17,832 nucleotides of DNA from Pseudomonadota bacterium (GCA_023442755.1 JAEZXS010000237.1:1-17832), one strand, 5' to 3'; shown: positions 9,901 through 16,979, numbered from the stretch's first letter. Translations and numbers: made by a program. Notes: a model not told the origin generated them from the sequence alone.

Positions 9901-10226
9901 GTTTCTCCGCCCGCCTGCCTCTGCATGTCGAAACGGCGTTCTTCCGGATTTTCCAGGAATCATTGAGCAACGTCGCCCGGCACGCAAAGGCGACCAGTGT
10001 TTCCGTAAACCTTGAGGAGCTGAAGTCGGGAGTCCGCATGACGGTCCAGGATAACGGCGTCGGATTCGACATGACGGCAGAACACAACCACGACGGGCAG
10101 CCTCGATGGGGCCTCATGGGCATGAGGGAAAGGGCGCAGGGAATCGGAGGAAAACTCCGGATCAAATCCAGGCCCGGCAAAGGCACGCGGGTGGTGGTGA
10201 TCGATTCTTCAAACAGCCGGCAATGA
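6993..10226 (+). CDS. Membrane sensor histidine kinase, multi-TM plus Cache-like plus two PAS plus HisKA_3
   Basis: 1077 residues. The TTG start is chosen for GGAGGAGG at four bases; no ATG or GTG occurs in frame before the upstream stop at 6903. Five or six transmembrane segments fill residues 8-155, and another spans about 170-190. A large extracytoplasmic Cache-like sensor follows (about 193-450), then a TM at about 456-475 and a HAMP/coiled-coil stretch. PAS1 starts near 569 (ESEEKYRALF) and PAS2 near 687 (ESEERFRTVF); a second coiled coil follows. The HisKA_3 dimerisation domain carries the phosphoacceptor His881 in LELHDRVGQ. The HATPase domain has the N-box (ESLSNVARHAKA, Asn993), G1 DNGVGFD (Asp1020) and GLMGMRERAQ. 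All catalytic motifs are intact. The kinase should autophosphorylate and pass phosphate to the NarL-type regulator encoded 19 bp downstream. The stimulus is unknown; two membrane or periplasmic modules and two PAS domains suggest several inputs. Confidence 0.95.
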   Translation: MNHERKEALAALVVCLILGAIGFIVNWFRLELLFNLDFIFGSTFAIFAILRLGGFYGVLAGFIASGCTYFLWHHPWGIVICTCEVLFVAVLYAKRKGNPVIYDIAYWVLIGVPMVYVFYHGVMGFRMPSTFLFMLKQFVNGIFNALVATILFYILRSGRNSTGERIAYSQLIFVMMVSLVLVPALLFFIMDMRNYHKNETTAFVSRLSHTTEIVRSTLSDWIEDHRHNVQALASLVSDPNVVSFREMQHYVETVKAATQTCSKMAVMNRDAVTVASSPTEDENGNSILGKEFLDPSYVAIMKETRKPYIPNMARGKIGSAAPILLFLAPILYAGEYKGYCAGVLEVSQIASMLANFASRDGVDITLIDGLGNVIAATLPDQKIMEPVSRPYGTNRDFEQAKVVHWIPSPHPPVHPFQQWRESIVYEMAFLSKDYGWKVVVESPFLPVFRKGAQHGTQALALLSALIFITVLLSHLFSKGVVASLVKLQNTTRSFPNCLSHSAEMSWPESRIEELAALSSNFREMALALSASFSQQEELNENLEQRVRSRTEDLNREIEERRRTEASLRESEEKYRALFLNPLFAIGIFDSETLRFIDVNDTYINTYGYTKEELLDRMTLGDITMTGGAETMPEGSIFLPLQYHRKKDGAVFPVEIVGGPYFWQGRRVMFVLSRDITDKARTDEALKESEERFRTVFEEGPLGMAIITLDHRFSKVNSKFCEMLGYTEEELSSLDFSSVTKWDESGHAALIWDRILANEIPFLNIESTYITKTGEVIWGQSTLSVIRNNRGTPLYGLIIVENITRRKRVEQELDGYREHLEVLVQNRTSELAQLNEQLRWEIAQRKTVEEALRKGQEELHTLAAKLSESEEIEKRRLALELHDRVGQNLSALNISLNILKNLLPLNSDPMCRERIRDSLALVRETSQSIRDVMSDLRPPVLDDYGLAAALRWYADIFRSRTSLDITVQAEGFSARLPLHVETAFFRIFQESLSNVARHAKATSVSVNLEELKSGVRMTVQDNGVGFDMTAEHNHDGQPRWGLMGMRERAQGIGGKLRIKSRPGKGTRVVVIDSSNSRQ

Positions 10227-10245
10227 TTGAAAACTCGGAGTCCCT

Positions 10246-10911
10246 ATGAAAATTCGCGTTCTTCTTGCTGACGATCACGCGGTACTTCGTGACGGATTGC
10301 GCCTTCTGCTGGAGGCCGGCGGGGATATCACCGTCGTGGGAACGGAGGGCAATGGGCGGGACGCTTTGCAGAAGGTAAAGCAGATCAAGCCAGACGTTGT
10401 GGTGATGGACATAGCGATGCCCCAGTTGAACGGGATCGAAGCCACCGAACAGATAATGGCGGCCTGTCCGGACACCAGGGTTATCATCCTGTCGGTATAT
10501 TCCACGGCCGAGCATGTATTTCGAGCGCTTCGGGCCGGCGCCAGAGGGTACCTGCTGAAGGAATCGGCCGGGGAGGAAGTGGTCGAGGCGGTGAGGGCCA
10601 TCCATTCCGGACGGCATTATTTCAGCCAGGTGATAGGCGAAGTCATGGTGCAGGACTACATACAGCACAGGCTGAACGCTCAGGTCAAAAGTCCGCTGGA
10701 AAGCCTCAGCAGCCGCGAACGCGAAGTCCTTCAACTGGTGGTGGAAGGCAAGTCCAACCCCGAAATTGCCGAGAGCCTGTCACTTTCGGTCAAGTCGGTG
10801 GAAACCTACCGAAGCAGGCTGATGCAGAAGCTTGGCATCTACGATCTGCCCAGTCTGGTAAAATTCGCCATTCAGCACGGTCTGACGCCCGTGGAGAAGC
10901 ATATTCAATAA
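10246..10911 (+). CDS. NarL/FixJ-family response regulator
   Basis: 221 residues, the normal length for the family. The receiver domain (1-120) has the acidic pair Asp9/Asp10, phosphoacceptor Asp55 in VVMDIAMP, Ser83 at the switch position and Lys105 in GYLLKES. The C-terminal LuxR-type helix-turn-helix spans about 153-210, with LSSREREVLQLV and the recognition stretch SLSVKSVETYRSRLMQKL. The ATG is preceded by CGGAG with five bases spacing. The gene lies 19 bp after the kinase stop, with no terminator between, so the two form an operon. HisKA_3 kinases normally pair with NarL-type regulators, which supports a cognate pair. Target promoters are not identifiable here; autoregulation through the repeats at 6887-6905 is conceivable. 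Confidence 0.96.
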   Translation: MKIRVLLADDHAVLRDGLRLLLEAGGDITVVGTEGNGRDALQKVKQIKPDVVVMDIAMPQLNGIEATEQIMAACPDTRVIILSVYSTAEHVFRALRAGARGYLLKESAGEEVVEAVRAIHSGRHYFSQVIGEVMVQDYIQHRLNAQVKSPLESLSSREREVLQLVVEGKSNPEIAESLSLSVKSVETYRSRLMQKLGIYDLPSLVKFAIQHGLTPVEKHIQ

Positions 10912-10950
10912 GAAAGCCCATTCTCTTCCATAGTATTTTTCAAGGATACC

Positions 10951-10986
10951 TGACACAAACTGTAAAGCTCTCCTGACAGAGTGTCA
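10951..10986. repeat. Nested inverted repeat downstream of the response regulator
   Basis: TGACAC (10951-10956) pairs with GTGTCA (10981-10986). Inside it, CTGT (10960-10963) pairs with ACAG (10976-10979). The structure sits 39 bp after the regulator stop. No T run follows, so it is not a standard terminator. CTGACA at 10973-10978 also resembles a -35 box, with TGTTAT at 10997-11002 as a possible -10 (18 bp apart). It could therefore be an operator over a promoter for the next ORF. Confidence 0.35.
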
Positions 10987-11095
10987 CCCGAGTCCGTGTT
11001 ATAAGACCCTCAGCGCCTGATGTAGGCTTATTTTACGAATTATTTGTGCATAAAGGTACAGGCAGACTCCAGGGCTGCCGGGACGGTGATTTGCA

Positions 11096-11440
11096 ATGAT
11101 TTACGTGAGACAGTTGGCACCAGCGGAATACCAGGCTTTGAAGGAAATCAGCCGCAAAGAAGTCGGCCGTGTCAGCCAGCGAGCGCAGATTGTGCTCATG
11201 TCGGCCAAGAATCTGGCCGTGCCGGTCATCGCCGCTCTTTTCGACGTCAGCCAGGCGACCGTGCGGTTTTGGATTCGCAAGTTCGAAGCGGAAGGCCCCA
11301 AGGGCCTCTACGATGAAACCAGGAGCGGCAGGCCCAGGAGCGCCAATGGAAACGGAAATACCCCAACCAGGATCCGTTCTTACGGCGGCCTCGGCGACCT
11401 GATCAGGAACAATGCTCTGGTCAAAGACCAATCGTGGTGA
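11096..11440 (+). CDS. IS630-type transposase N-terminal helix-turn-helix fragment
   Basis: 114 residues. Residues about 5-80 look like the DNA-binding head of IS630-family transposases: a run with SQRAQIVLMSA, a helix-turn-helix at 41-63 (VPVIAALFDVSQATVRFWI), then FEAEGPKGLYDETRSGRPR. In the full family this GRP(R) linker leads into a DDE catalytic domain. Here it is followed by only about 33 unrelated residues (NGNGNTPTRIRS...) and a stop. I see no DDE-like sequence in the other frames down to 11640. A remnant of an insertion sequence is therefore the best reading. A stand-alone HTH regulator is the alternative. The ATG at 11096 has only a weak upstream GGTGAT. Intact terminal inverted repeats are not visible. 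Confidence 0.6.
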   Translation: MIYVRQLAPAEYQALKEISRKEVGRVSQRAQIVLMSAKNLAVPVIAALFDVSQATVRFWIRKFEAEGPKGLYDETRSGRPRSANGNGNTPTRIRSYGGLGDLIRNNALVKDQSW

Positions 11441-11480
11441 TTTCTCGCCAAAGGACAACTGACGGCTTATCGTTGCATTG

Positions 11481-11512
11481 CGGACCGCCGGGTGCTCCCC
11501 CCGGCAGGTCCG
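11481..11512. repeat. Strong 12-bp hairpin with one bulge after the HTH fragment
   Basis: CGGACC-GCCGGG (11481-11492) pairs with CCCGGC (11500-11505) and, after a single bulged A at 11506, GGTCCG (11507-11512). The loop is seven bases. Twelve mostly G-C pairs make this one of the most stable structures in the window. The following GCTCGTTTG is not a proper T tract, so it may be a degenerate terminator, an attenuator in the leader of the acyl-CoA synthetase, or a relic of the mobile element. Confidence 0.6.
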
Positions 11513-11521
11513 GCTCGTTTG

Positions 11522-11559
11522 CGTTCAATCCCTTCTTTGACTTCAACCACGTTCAATCC
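11522..11559. repeat. Direct repeat CGTTCAATCC, two copies, upstream of the acyl-CoA synthetase
   Basis: CGTTCAATCC occurs exactly at 11522-11531 and 11550-11559, with the related CTTCAACCA at 11541-11549 between them. It lies in the gene-free 11441-11767 interval ahead of the acyl-CoA synthetase. It could be a regulator binding array or leftover insertion-sequence DNA. I see no good promoter or tRNA in the rest of the interval. Confidence 0.4.
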
Positions 11560-11767
11560 TCCCAATACCTCTCGCTTGCGTTAAAACCGCGTTAGTTTTC
11601 TGCAGAACCTGCACGTCCACGCTCGTCATTGCCTTCGACACACTTTTGTGCCAATAGTGTCCGGTGAAATTTACGATCATTTCTCATCCGCTCTTTTACA
11701 GACTGCACCTGTGCGCGCGAAGGCCACATTCACCAGGCATGTGCGCCCTGCCCGAAGAGGAGAACGA

Positions 11768-13906
11768 ATGTCTGATCTCAACGCGATACTCTCACCCAGG
11801 TCTGTAGCTGTTGTCGGCGCCTCCACCATACCCGGTAAAGTTGGCCACGATATTTTCGTGAACATCCTCAAAGGCGAATACCAGGGCACCCTTTTCCCGG
11901 TAAATCCCAAGGCAACCGCGGTAAAGTGCGTCAAAGCATACCCGTCCATTTCAGAACTCCCCGACCCGATTGACCTGGCAATCATAATCCTCCCGCCTGG
12001 ACGTGCTTTGATGGCCGTGGAGGAAGCCGCGCAAAAAGGCATCAAGGGCATCGTCATCGTTTCGGCAGGCTTCCGCGAGGTAGGCGAGGAAGGCCGCAGA
12101 ATCGAGGAGCGCATCACCGCCATTTGCCGCGAATCGAGCATGCGCCTTGTCGGCCCCAACTGCCTCGGCGTCATCAATCCCCACCCTTCCGTGAGGCTGA
12201 ATGCCAGTTTTTCCTCCCGCATGCCCTCTTTCGGCAACATCTCCTTCATTTCACAAAGCGGCGCCCTGTGCACGGCGGTCCTAGATTTTGCCGCCGACCG
12301 CGATTTCGGTTTTTCCAAGTTCATTTCGATCGGCAACAAGGCCGACGTCGACGAACTCGACCTGCTCAATCACCTGCATGAAGACCCGGATACCGAAGTC
12401 ATCATGATTTATCTCGAAGAACTCCGCCGTGGCCCCGAGTTCATTCAGACCGCCCGGCGCATCACTTCCGGCGACCGCCCCACGCCGATCCTCGTGGTCA
12501 AGTCCGGCCGCACCCTGGCGGGAGCCAGGGCCGCCGTTTCCCACACCGGCTCGCTCGCGGGCTCCGAAGGTATTTACGATGCGGTCTTCAACCAGTCAGG
12601 GATCATCCGGGCCGATTCTATCGAGGATCTTTTCAATTTTGCCGCCGCATTTTCCGCGAAAAAGATCCCCAGCGGCAACAGGGTTGCCATTGTCACCAAT
12701 GCCGGGGGCCCGGGAATCGTCGCAACGGACATGACCGTATCCTCGGGTCTGCAGCTTGCCGAATTCCGCGAAGAAACGATCGAAAGCCTGGCAAGCCATC
12801 TCCCGCCGACCGCCAACCTCCACAATCCAGTGGACGTCATAGGGGATGCCTCGCAGGACCGGTATGAAAACGCCCTGGCGGCAGTTATCCGGGACGAAGA
12901 GGTTGACGGAGCCCTGGTTATACTGACTCCGCAGTCCATGACGAATGCCCTGGCCACGGCCGAGGCCATAGCCCGGATCGCACGGCGGACGTACAAGCCT
13001 ATCCTGTGCTGCTTCATGGGGATAATCGATGTCTCGGCGGGAGTGAAATACCTCCAGGAACACGGGATCCCGGTCTTCCGGTTTCCCGAGCACGCGGCGC
13101 AGTCTTTCGGTGCGTTGTACAGCTATTCCAGGTATCTCAACCGGCAGCAGCTTGCGGAATTCACCTTCGAACACGACACCGAACGCGCGTCGGCCATAAT
13201 CCGCGACTGCCTGTCTTCCGGCAGGTACACCCTGGGAGAACTCGACGGCAACGAACTGCTCAAATGCTATGGCTTTTCCGTACTCCCGACGTTTCTTGCA
13301 AGGACCAGGGAGGAAGCCCGGCACTTCGCCGAGAAACTGAACTCCCCCGCAGCCATGAAAATCGTATCGCCCCAGATCATCCATAAATCGGATGCCGGCG
13401 GAGTCGAACTGAATCTCAAGGATTCCGATGCCGTCATGAACGCTTTCGACAACATTGTCGCAAGATCGAAAAAGTATGCCCCCGACGCAGTCATAGAGGG
13501 AGTGCTGGTGCAGAAGATGGGGCCGCCCGGAGAGGAAGTGATCCTGGGCATGAGTCGTTACCCCATGTACGGTGGGCTGCTCATGTTCGGCCTGGGCGGC
13601 GTTTTCGTCGAGGTCTTCAGGGACGTGATCTTCCGTGTCGCCCCCATAGGACGCAATGAAGCACGCAGAATGATCATGGGCATCAAGGGATTCACCCTCC
13701 TGAAAGGGTTTCGCGGAACCCCCCCAGCCGACCTCGAAGCTATCGAACGCGGACTGGTAAGCCTCTCGTCCATGGTCATTAATCATCCGGAGATCAGCGA
13801 ACTGGACATAAATCCTCTCCTCGTGCACGAAAAAGGAAAAGGAGCTACCGTTGCCGACTGCAGGATCATTCTCAAGGCTGTGCAGGAGCAGAATTCCTGT
13901 GGCTGA
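11768..13906 (+). CDS. ADP-forming acyl-CoA synthetase (acetate-CoA ligase type), fused alpha-beta
   Basis: 712 residues, full length for the fused family. These cytosolic enzymes interconvert acyl-CoA, ADP and phosphate with free acid, CoA and ATP. The start is the ATG at 11768, preceded by AGAGGAG; a GTG 40 codons upstream (11648) has no such site and no family-like sequence. The CoA-binding Rossmann domain is at about 10-138 (SVAVVGAST, VSAGF, GPNCLGVINP). A succinyl-CoA-ligase-like domain follows (about 155-330) with SQSGAL and SHTGSLAG, whose His259 matches the phosphorylated histidine of the family. A third linker or CoA-ligase-like segment precedes the C-terminal ATP-grasp domain (from about 505), with KIVSPQIIHKSDAGGV, FGLGGVFVEVFRD and ELDINPLLVHE. 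In an anaerobe it could gain ATP from acyl-CoA or activate acids; the substrate cannot be read from sequence. It is transcribed alone and converges on the next gene. Confidence 0.95.
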   Translation: MSDLNAILSPRSVAVVGASTIPGKVGHDIFVNILKGEYQGTLFPVNPKATAVKCVKAYPSISELPDPIDLAIIILPPGRALMAVEEAAQKGIKGIVIVSAGFREVGEEGRRIEERITAICRESSMRLVGPNCLGVINPHPSVRLNASFSSRMPSFGNISFISQSGALCTAVLDFAADRDFGFSKFISIGNKADVDELDLLNHLHEDPDTEVIMIYLEELRRGPEFIQTARRITSGDRPTPILVVKSGRTLAGARAAVSHTGSLAGSEGIYDAVFNQSGIIRADSIEDLFNFAAAFSAKKIPSGNRVAIVTNAGGPGIVATDMTVSSGLQLAEFREETIESLASHLPPTANLHNPVDVIGDASQDRYENALAAVIRDEEVDGALVILTPQSMTNALATAEAIARIARRTYKPILCCFMGIIDVSAGVKYLQEHGIPVFRFPEHAAQSFGALYSYSRYLNRQQLAEFTFEHDTERASAIIRDCLSSGRYTLGELDGNELLKCYGFSVLPTFLARTREEARHFAEKLNSPAAMKIVSPQIIHKSDAGGVELNLKDSDAVMNAFDNIVARSKKYAPDAVIEGVLVQKMGPPGEEVILGMSRYPMYGGLLMFGLGGVFVEVFRDVIFRVAPIGRNEARRMIMGIKGFTLLKGFRGTPPADLEAIERGLVSLSSMVINHPEISELDINPLLVHEKGKGATVADCRIILKAVQEQNSCG

Positions 13907-13927
13907 TCGAAACTGAGGGACGGAACG

Positions 13928-15094
13928 TCAAATCCTGATGTAAATGCGCTTCCTCCACAGCACCCATGCGATGAGGAACATGGATGCAAGATAGGCGAGT
14001 GCGTAATAGAGGGACGCGTTTTCCGGCGAGGCATTGGGTGCGCAATAATTTCTGAACAGGAAGGACCTGCAGCTCAGGGCGTAGCCGTTGGGAAGCGAAA
14101 AGTTTATGAAGCGTAGTGCCGTATCGAGCACTTCGGACAGAACATATATCGTTATCGGATTGACCCCGAAGATGACGAACGGCCTGGCCCACAACACGAC
14201 ACCTTCAACGTCGGTCAGCCAGTAAATCGAGGCAAAGACCACAAGCGTCAGGCCGGCCATGAATATGGCGAACGTGCTGGTCCAGATGCTCTTGTTTATG
14301 GGCAGCCACCGGTCCAGGAGCTCCCCTGTGAGGAGCAGCGCGAAGCCGGCCAACAACATGTACAGGGTTTTCCGCGGCCTGGACAAGGAAGATTTCAGCA
14401 AATCCCCCGTGAGCACCCCAAACAGCGTGGTGCCGATGGCAGGAAGAGTGCTCACCAGCCCTTCCGGGTCCCAGGTGCCGTAGTAGGACCACATGTGGCC
14501 GGTGAGGAAAAGCGAATCCACCCAGGCAGCGAAGTTTCTCCCCGGTTCGAGCACTCCCGCCCCGATCTCCGGCACGGGGATGAACCGCATCATCAGCCAG
14601 TATGCCGCGAGGAGAATTATTAGCCAGGCAATACGCCCTTTAAGGCCGTATCGCAGGATTATGGCGGCGGCGAAAAAATAGCAGAGCGCGATCCGTTGCA
14701 GCACACCCGGGATTCGAATGGTGGAAAAATGAAAGATGGGGAAAGTATTTACGAATAACCCCAGGCCAAAAAGGATGAGCGTGCGCCTCACAACCTGGGC
14801 CTCGATCCTGCGGTCCGTCATTCCTTTTTCCTGCTGCCCGGTGAGCGAAAACACCAGCGAAACGCCCACTATAAACAGAAACGACGGGAATATCGTATCC
14901 GCAAAAGTCCATCCGTTCCATACGGCATGCCTGAGAGGAGCATAAACAGCGCCGTAATTGCCGGGAGAATTCACCAGGATCATGGCGGCGATTGTCAAGC
15001 CGCGGAACGCATCGAGTGAGACAAGGCGCTTGTTGCTTTCCAACAATCCCGCATCCTCTTTTGTATTCACCTTTTCGATCTGTCTTTCCTGCAC
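13928..15094 (-). CDS. NagX/HGSNAT-like integral membrane acyltransferase
   Basis: About 388 residues with roughly ten membrane segments. The N-terminal signature RLVSLDAFRGLTIAAMILVN and then RHAVWNGWTFADTIFPSFLFIVG match the heparan-alpha-glucosaminide N-acetyltransferase/NagX family. These proteins are believed to carry acetyl groups from cytosolic acetyl-CoA across the membrane to amino sugars. The His in LRHAVW (His56 with this start) and the Asp in FAD are the conserved positions. The C-terminus (LWRKRIYIRI) is typical, so the protein is complete. The start is uncertain. The open frame reaches a TTG at 15142 with no ribosome binding site. GTG 15094 has a weak TTGGA and is used here; GTG 15070 is also possible and still leaves 13 residues before the first conserved block. 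It converges on the acyl-CoA synthetase with a 21-bp gap and no clear terminator. A role in recycling or modifying cell-wall sugars is inferred. Confidence 0.88.
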   Translation of the reverse strand: MQERQIEKVNTKEDAGLLESNKRLVSLDAFRGLTIAAMILVNSPGNYGAVYAPLRHAVWNGWTFADTIFPSFLFIVGVSLVFSLTGQQEKGMTDRRIEAQVVRRTLILFGLGLFVNTFPIFHFSTIRIPGVLQRIALCYFFAAAIILRYGLKGRIAWLIILLAAYWLMMRFIPVPEIGAGVLEPGRNFAAWVDSLFLTGHMWSYYGTWDPEGLVSTLPAIGTTLFGVLTGDLLKSSLSRPRKTLYMLLAGFALLLTGELLDRWLPINKSIWTSTFAIFMAGLTLVVFASIYWLTDVEGVVLWARPFVIFGVNPITIYVLSEVLDTALRFINFSLPNGYALSCRSFLFRNYCAPNASPENASLYYALAYLASMFLIAWVLWRKRIYIRI

Positions 15095-15557
15095 AGATTG
15101 TTCCAACCATAATACCGGCCCCTCATTCCTGCAGCCCCGCAATCACATGAATATGTAAAAACTAGCCGATTATCTTGCTCTTTTGATATTTTGACCTGCC
15201 CTTCGGGAATACTCAAATCGCGCTGATCGTAGTGATTCCACTTCCGAGGCGATCCCGGTTAATCAAAACCTGGCCGTTGACGAGCGTCCCTGAGTCGCAG
15301 ACCTTACAGTGGCGCGTAGGCATTAACGAACCGAAGCCTCATCGCCCACTCTGTTTTTGTTTCGGCCACAGTTTCGAGAGCATAAAAAAGGAGTGGCTCA
15401 AAAACCGGACAAATGACCGTTATTGAATCTCTTACAGCCGGGATAAGGGGCGGCGCTTGCCAATGCCGCATTAACAACCCGGCGGGAACTTGCTGTCTGG
15501 AAGGTGCTACCGCCGCTAGCCTCTCCCCGGGGACGGGGTCGTAATTAAGCTGCTTAG
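15095..15557. other. Gene-poor interval between creA and the NagX-like gene
   Basis: No confident gene, tRNA or classical terminator is seen. On the - strand an 89-codon frame (15304-15573, TTG start overlapping the end of creA) has no ribosome binding site. A separate 36-codon frame (15213-15323) reads MPTRHCKVCDSGTLVNGQVL and continues with LINRD/RLGSG; it faintly recalls the first strands of an amidohydrolase or the end of an FHA domain. Both may be decayed coding DNA or a dispersed repeat. The NagX-like promoter should lie near 15100-15200. Confidence 0.4.
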
Positions 15558-16031
15558 CTACTTGCCACCCCAAGGCATGATCGGAACGGTTGAGATGGAA
15601 TTCTGAGGGCTTCCTTCGACGAGCTTGGTGCTTACAGCCACGTAGACCAGGGTATTATGTTTCTTGTCAAACATGCGGATGACCTTGGTACTCTTGAAAA
15701 AAGCACTGGTCTTCTCGCTGAAGACATTTTCCTGGTTGGGAAGCTTGTTCGGCAGGGAGATAGGGCCGGTCTGGCGACAGGCGATTGAGAAACGCGAAGG
15801 GTCTTCGGCCAACCCCACGACACTGCCCCAGCCGCCTTTTCTGGCCTGGCTTATGTGACAGGTTACACCGGGGACACTCGGATCGTCGAAGGCTGAAACA
15901 CAGACTGAATCATTGGGGCTAAGCAGTTTGAAGGTCGTATCCAGACAGCCGATATCGTCGGCCTGGCCAAGATCGATCCCGAAAGACAGCACACAAAAAA
16001 GAAACGCCAGCACCGTAACCAAACTCTTCAT
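15558..16031 (-). CDS. creA: CreA family periplasmic protein
   Basis: 157 residues, the family's usual length. The ATG at 16031 is preceded by a perfect AGGAGGT (16037-16043) at five bases, so the longer frame from 16067 is rejected. A Sec signal peptide covers residues 1-24 or so (KSLVTVLAFLFCVLSF, then GQA before Asp25). The mature protein closely follows the CreA pattern: DTTFKLLSPND, AFDDPSVPGVTC, ARKGG, GLAEDPS, ACRQTGPI, TSAFFKSTKVIRMFD and the C-terminal VEGSPQNSISTVPIMPW. CreA is periplasmic and of unclear function; in E. coli it is the first gene of creABCD, but no creB, creC or creD is here. Four cysteines are in the mature part (29, 44, 58, 85); from memory the E. coli protein has only the last two. 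It lies 126 bp downstream of the AraC-type gene on the same strand, so it may have its own promoter. Confidence 0.94.
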   Translation of the reverse strand: MKSLVTVLAFLFCVLSFGIDLGQADDIGCLDTTFKLLSPNDSVCVSAFDDPSVPGVTCHISQARKGGWGSVVGLAEDPSRFSIACRQTGPISLPNKLPNQENVFSEKTSAFFKSTKVIRMFDKKHNTLVYVAVSTKLVEGSPQNSISTVPIMPWGGK

Positions 16032-16157
16032 ACTCCACCTCCTGTTATTTGCACGTCCGGTTGACATCTGCCTGATGAAACCGATCTATAGTAAACGAAT
16101 TCCTCCATGCCCCAATCTTTCGGATAACCAAGAAGGCCCCGGAATAATGTCTGACAA

Positions 16158-16979
16158 TCAAGTCGCGCTCTTGTTGCTTTTGCCCTCCAGGCCCATCCGC
16201 TCCCGGAAACCCTTGGGGGTGAGATCGAATGTCAGCGCGAAGTCGCGGTAGAATGTCGAGATCGATTCGTAGCCGGAATCGTAAGCGATTTCGGTGATGC
16301 TTCGGGGCGAAACACTCAGTTGGACCGAGGCAATGAGCATCCTGTAGAGCCGCAGGTAATCGAAGATGCTCATATTGAGATCGGCCCTGAAAAGCCGCGC
16401 CAGGTGGCGTTCCGAATAGGGAAAAGCACCCGCGAAATCCGACATGCCCAGTTTGCGCGCGTAGTTTCGCTCGATGAAATCCACAACTCCCCTGTTGTGG
16501 GGATTTCCAGGCTGCGGCAGCCGCGCCAGGCTCACCGGCCGCAGCGTATCTTCCCGAAGGACCTTCAGAAACAAATCCAGGCACTCCCGGTTCAACCCCG
16601 TCTCCAGATCGGATGCGCTGCGAATCTCTATTCTGTCGAACAGGGCGGCTGAGAGGTCGCTCATAGTGAAAATCACGATCCCGGCAAGGTCGGCGCGGAG
16701 CAGGCCAGGTGCAAAGTACAGGGACTTGTAGGCGACCGAATCGCCCACAACGGTCGAGCGGTGCGGCAGATCGGCCGGAATGAGCGCCGTCATGGAACCG
16801 AAAAGAGGCTGTTTTCTAGCATCGTCCACCAGGAGCGACACCCCGTTTCGAATCCTGAGCACCTGGTGATGCGAATGGGCATGCATTCGGCGGGTCGAAT
16901 AATCTTCCAGTCGTCCCTCGAGAGTCAGCGCCAACTGGCCGGCCCGCGGGATATCGATCCTCAGGGGGCCGCCTTTCAT
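16158..16979 (-). CDS. AraC/XylS-family transcriptional regulator with N-terminal cupin
   Basis: 273 residues with the chosen ATG at 16979, which has GGTGGG four bases upstream. The open frame extends to an ATG at 17120 (320 residues), but none of the upstream ATGs (17120, 17042, 17003) has a ribosome binding site and the first 47 residues look non-conserved. The N-terminal half is cupin-like, with a His-rich HAHSHHQ at 33-39, a second metal-or-ligand-type His in PADLPHRS, and no membrane segment. The C-terminal half (about 163-263) carries two AraC helix-turn-helix motifs: MSDFAGAFPYSERHLARLF, then ITEIAYDSGYESISTFYRDF and the closing LTPKGFRER. It is a cytoplasmic DNA-binding protein. It is divergent from the carboxymuconolactone-decarboxylase-family gene, a common regulator-target layout, so it probably activates that gene in response to a small ligand. 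Confidence 0.92.
   Translation of the reverse strand: MKGGPLRIDIPRAGQLALTLEGRLEDYSTRRMHAHSHHQVLRIRNGVSLLVDDARKQPLFGSMTALIPADLPHRSTVVGDSVAYKSLYFAPGLLRADLAGIVIFTMSDLSAALFDRIEIRSASDLETGLNRECLDLFLKVLREDTLRPVSLARLPQPGNPHNRGVVDFIERNYARKLGMSDFAGAFPYSERHLARLFRADLNMSIFDYLRLYRMLIASVQLSVSPRSITEIAYDSGYESISTFYRDFALTFDLTPKGFRERMGLEGKSNKSAT

Noticed and set aside
11648..11767. N-terminal extension of the acyl-CoA synthetase from GTG 11648
   Set aside because: No ribosome binding site; the 40 added residues are unlike the family, and ATG 11768 has AGAGGAG just upstream.
12596..13828. 410-codon open frame on the - strand opposite the acyl-CoA synthetase
   Set aside because: It lies wholly within a full-length conserved enzyme gene and shows no domain or start signal.
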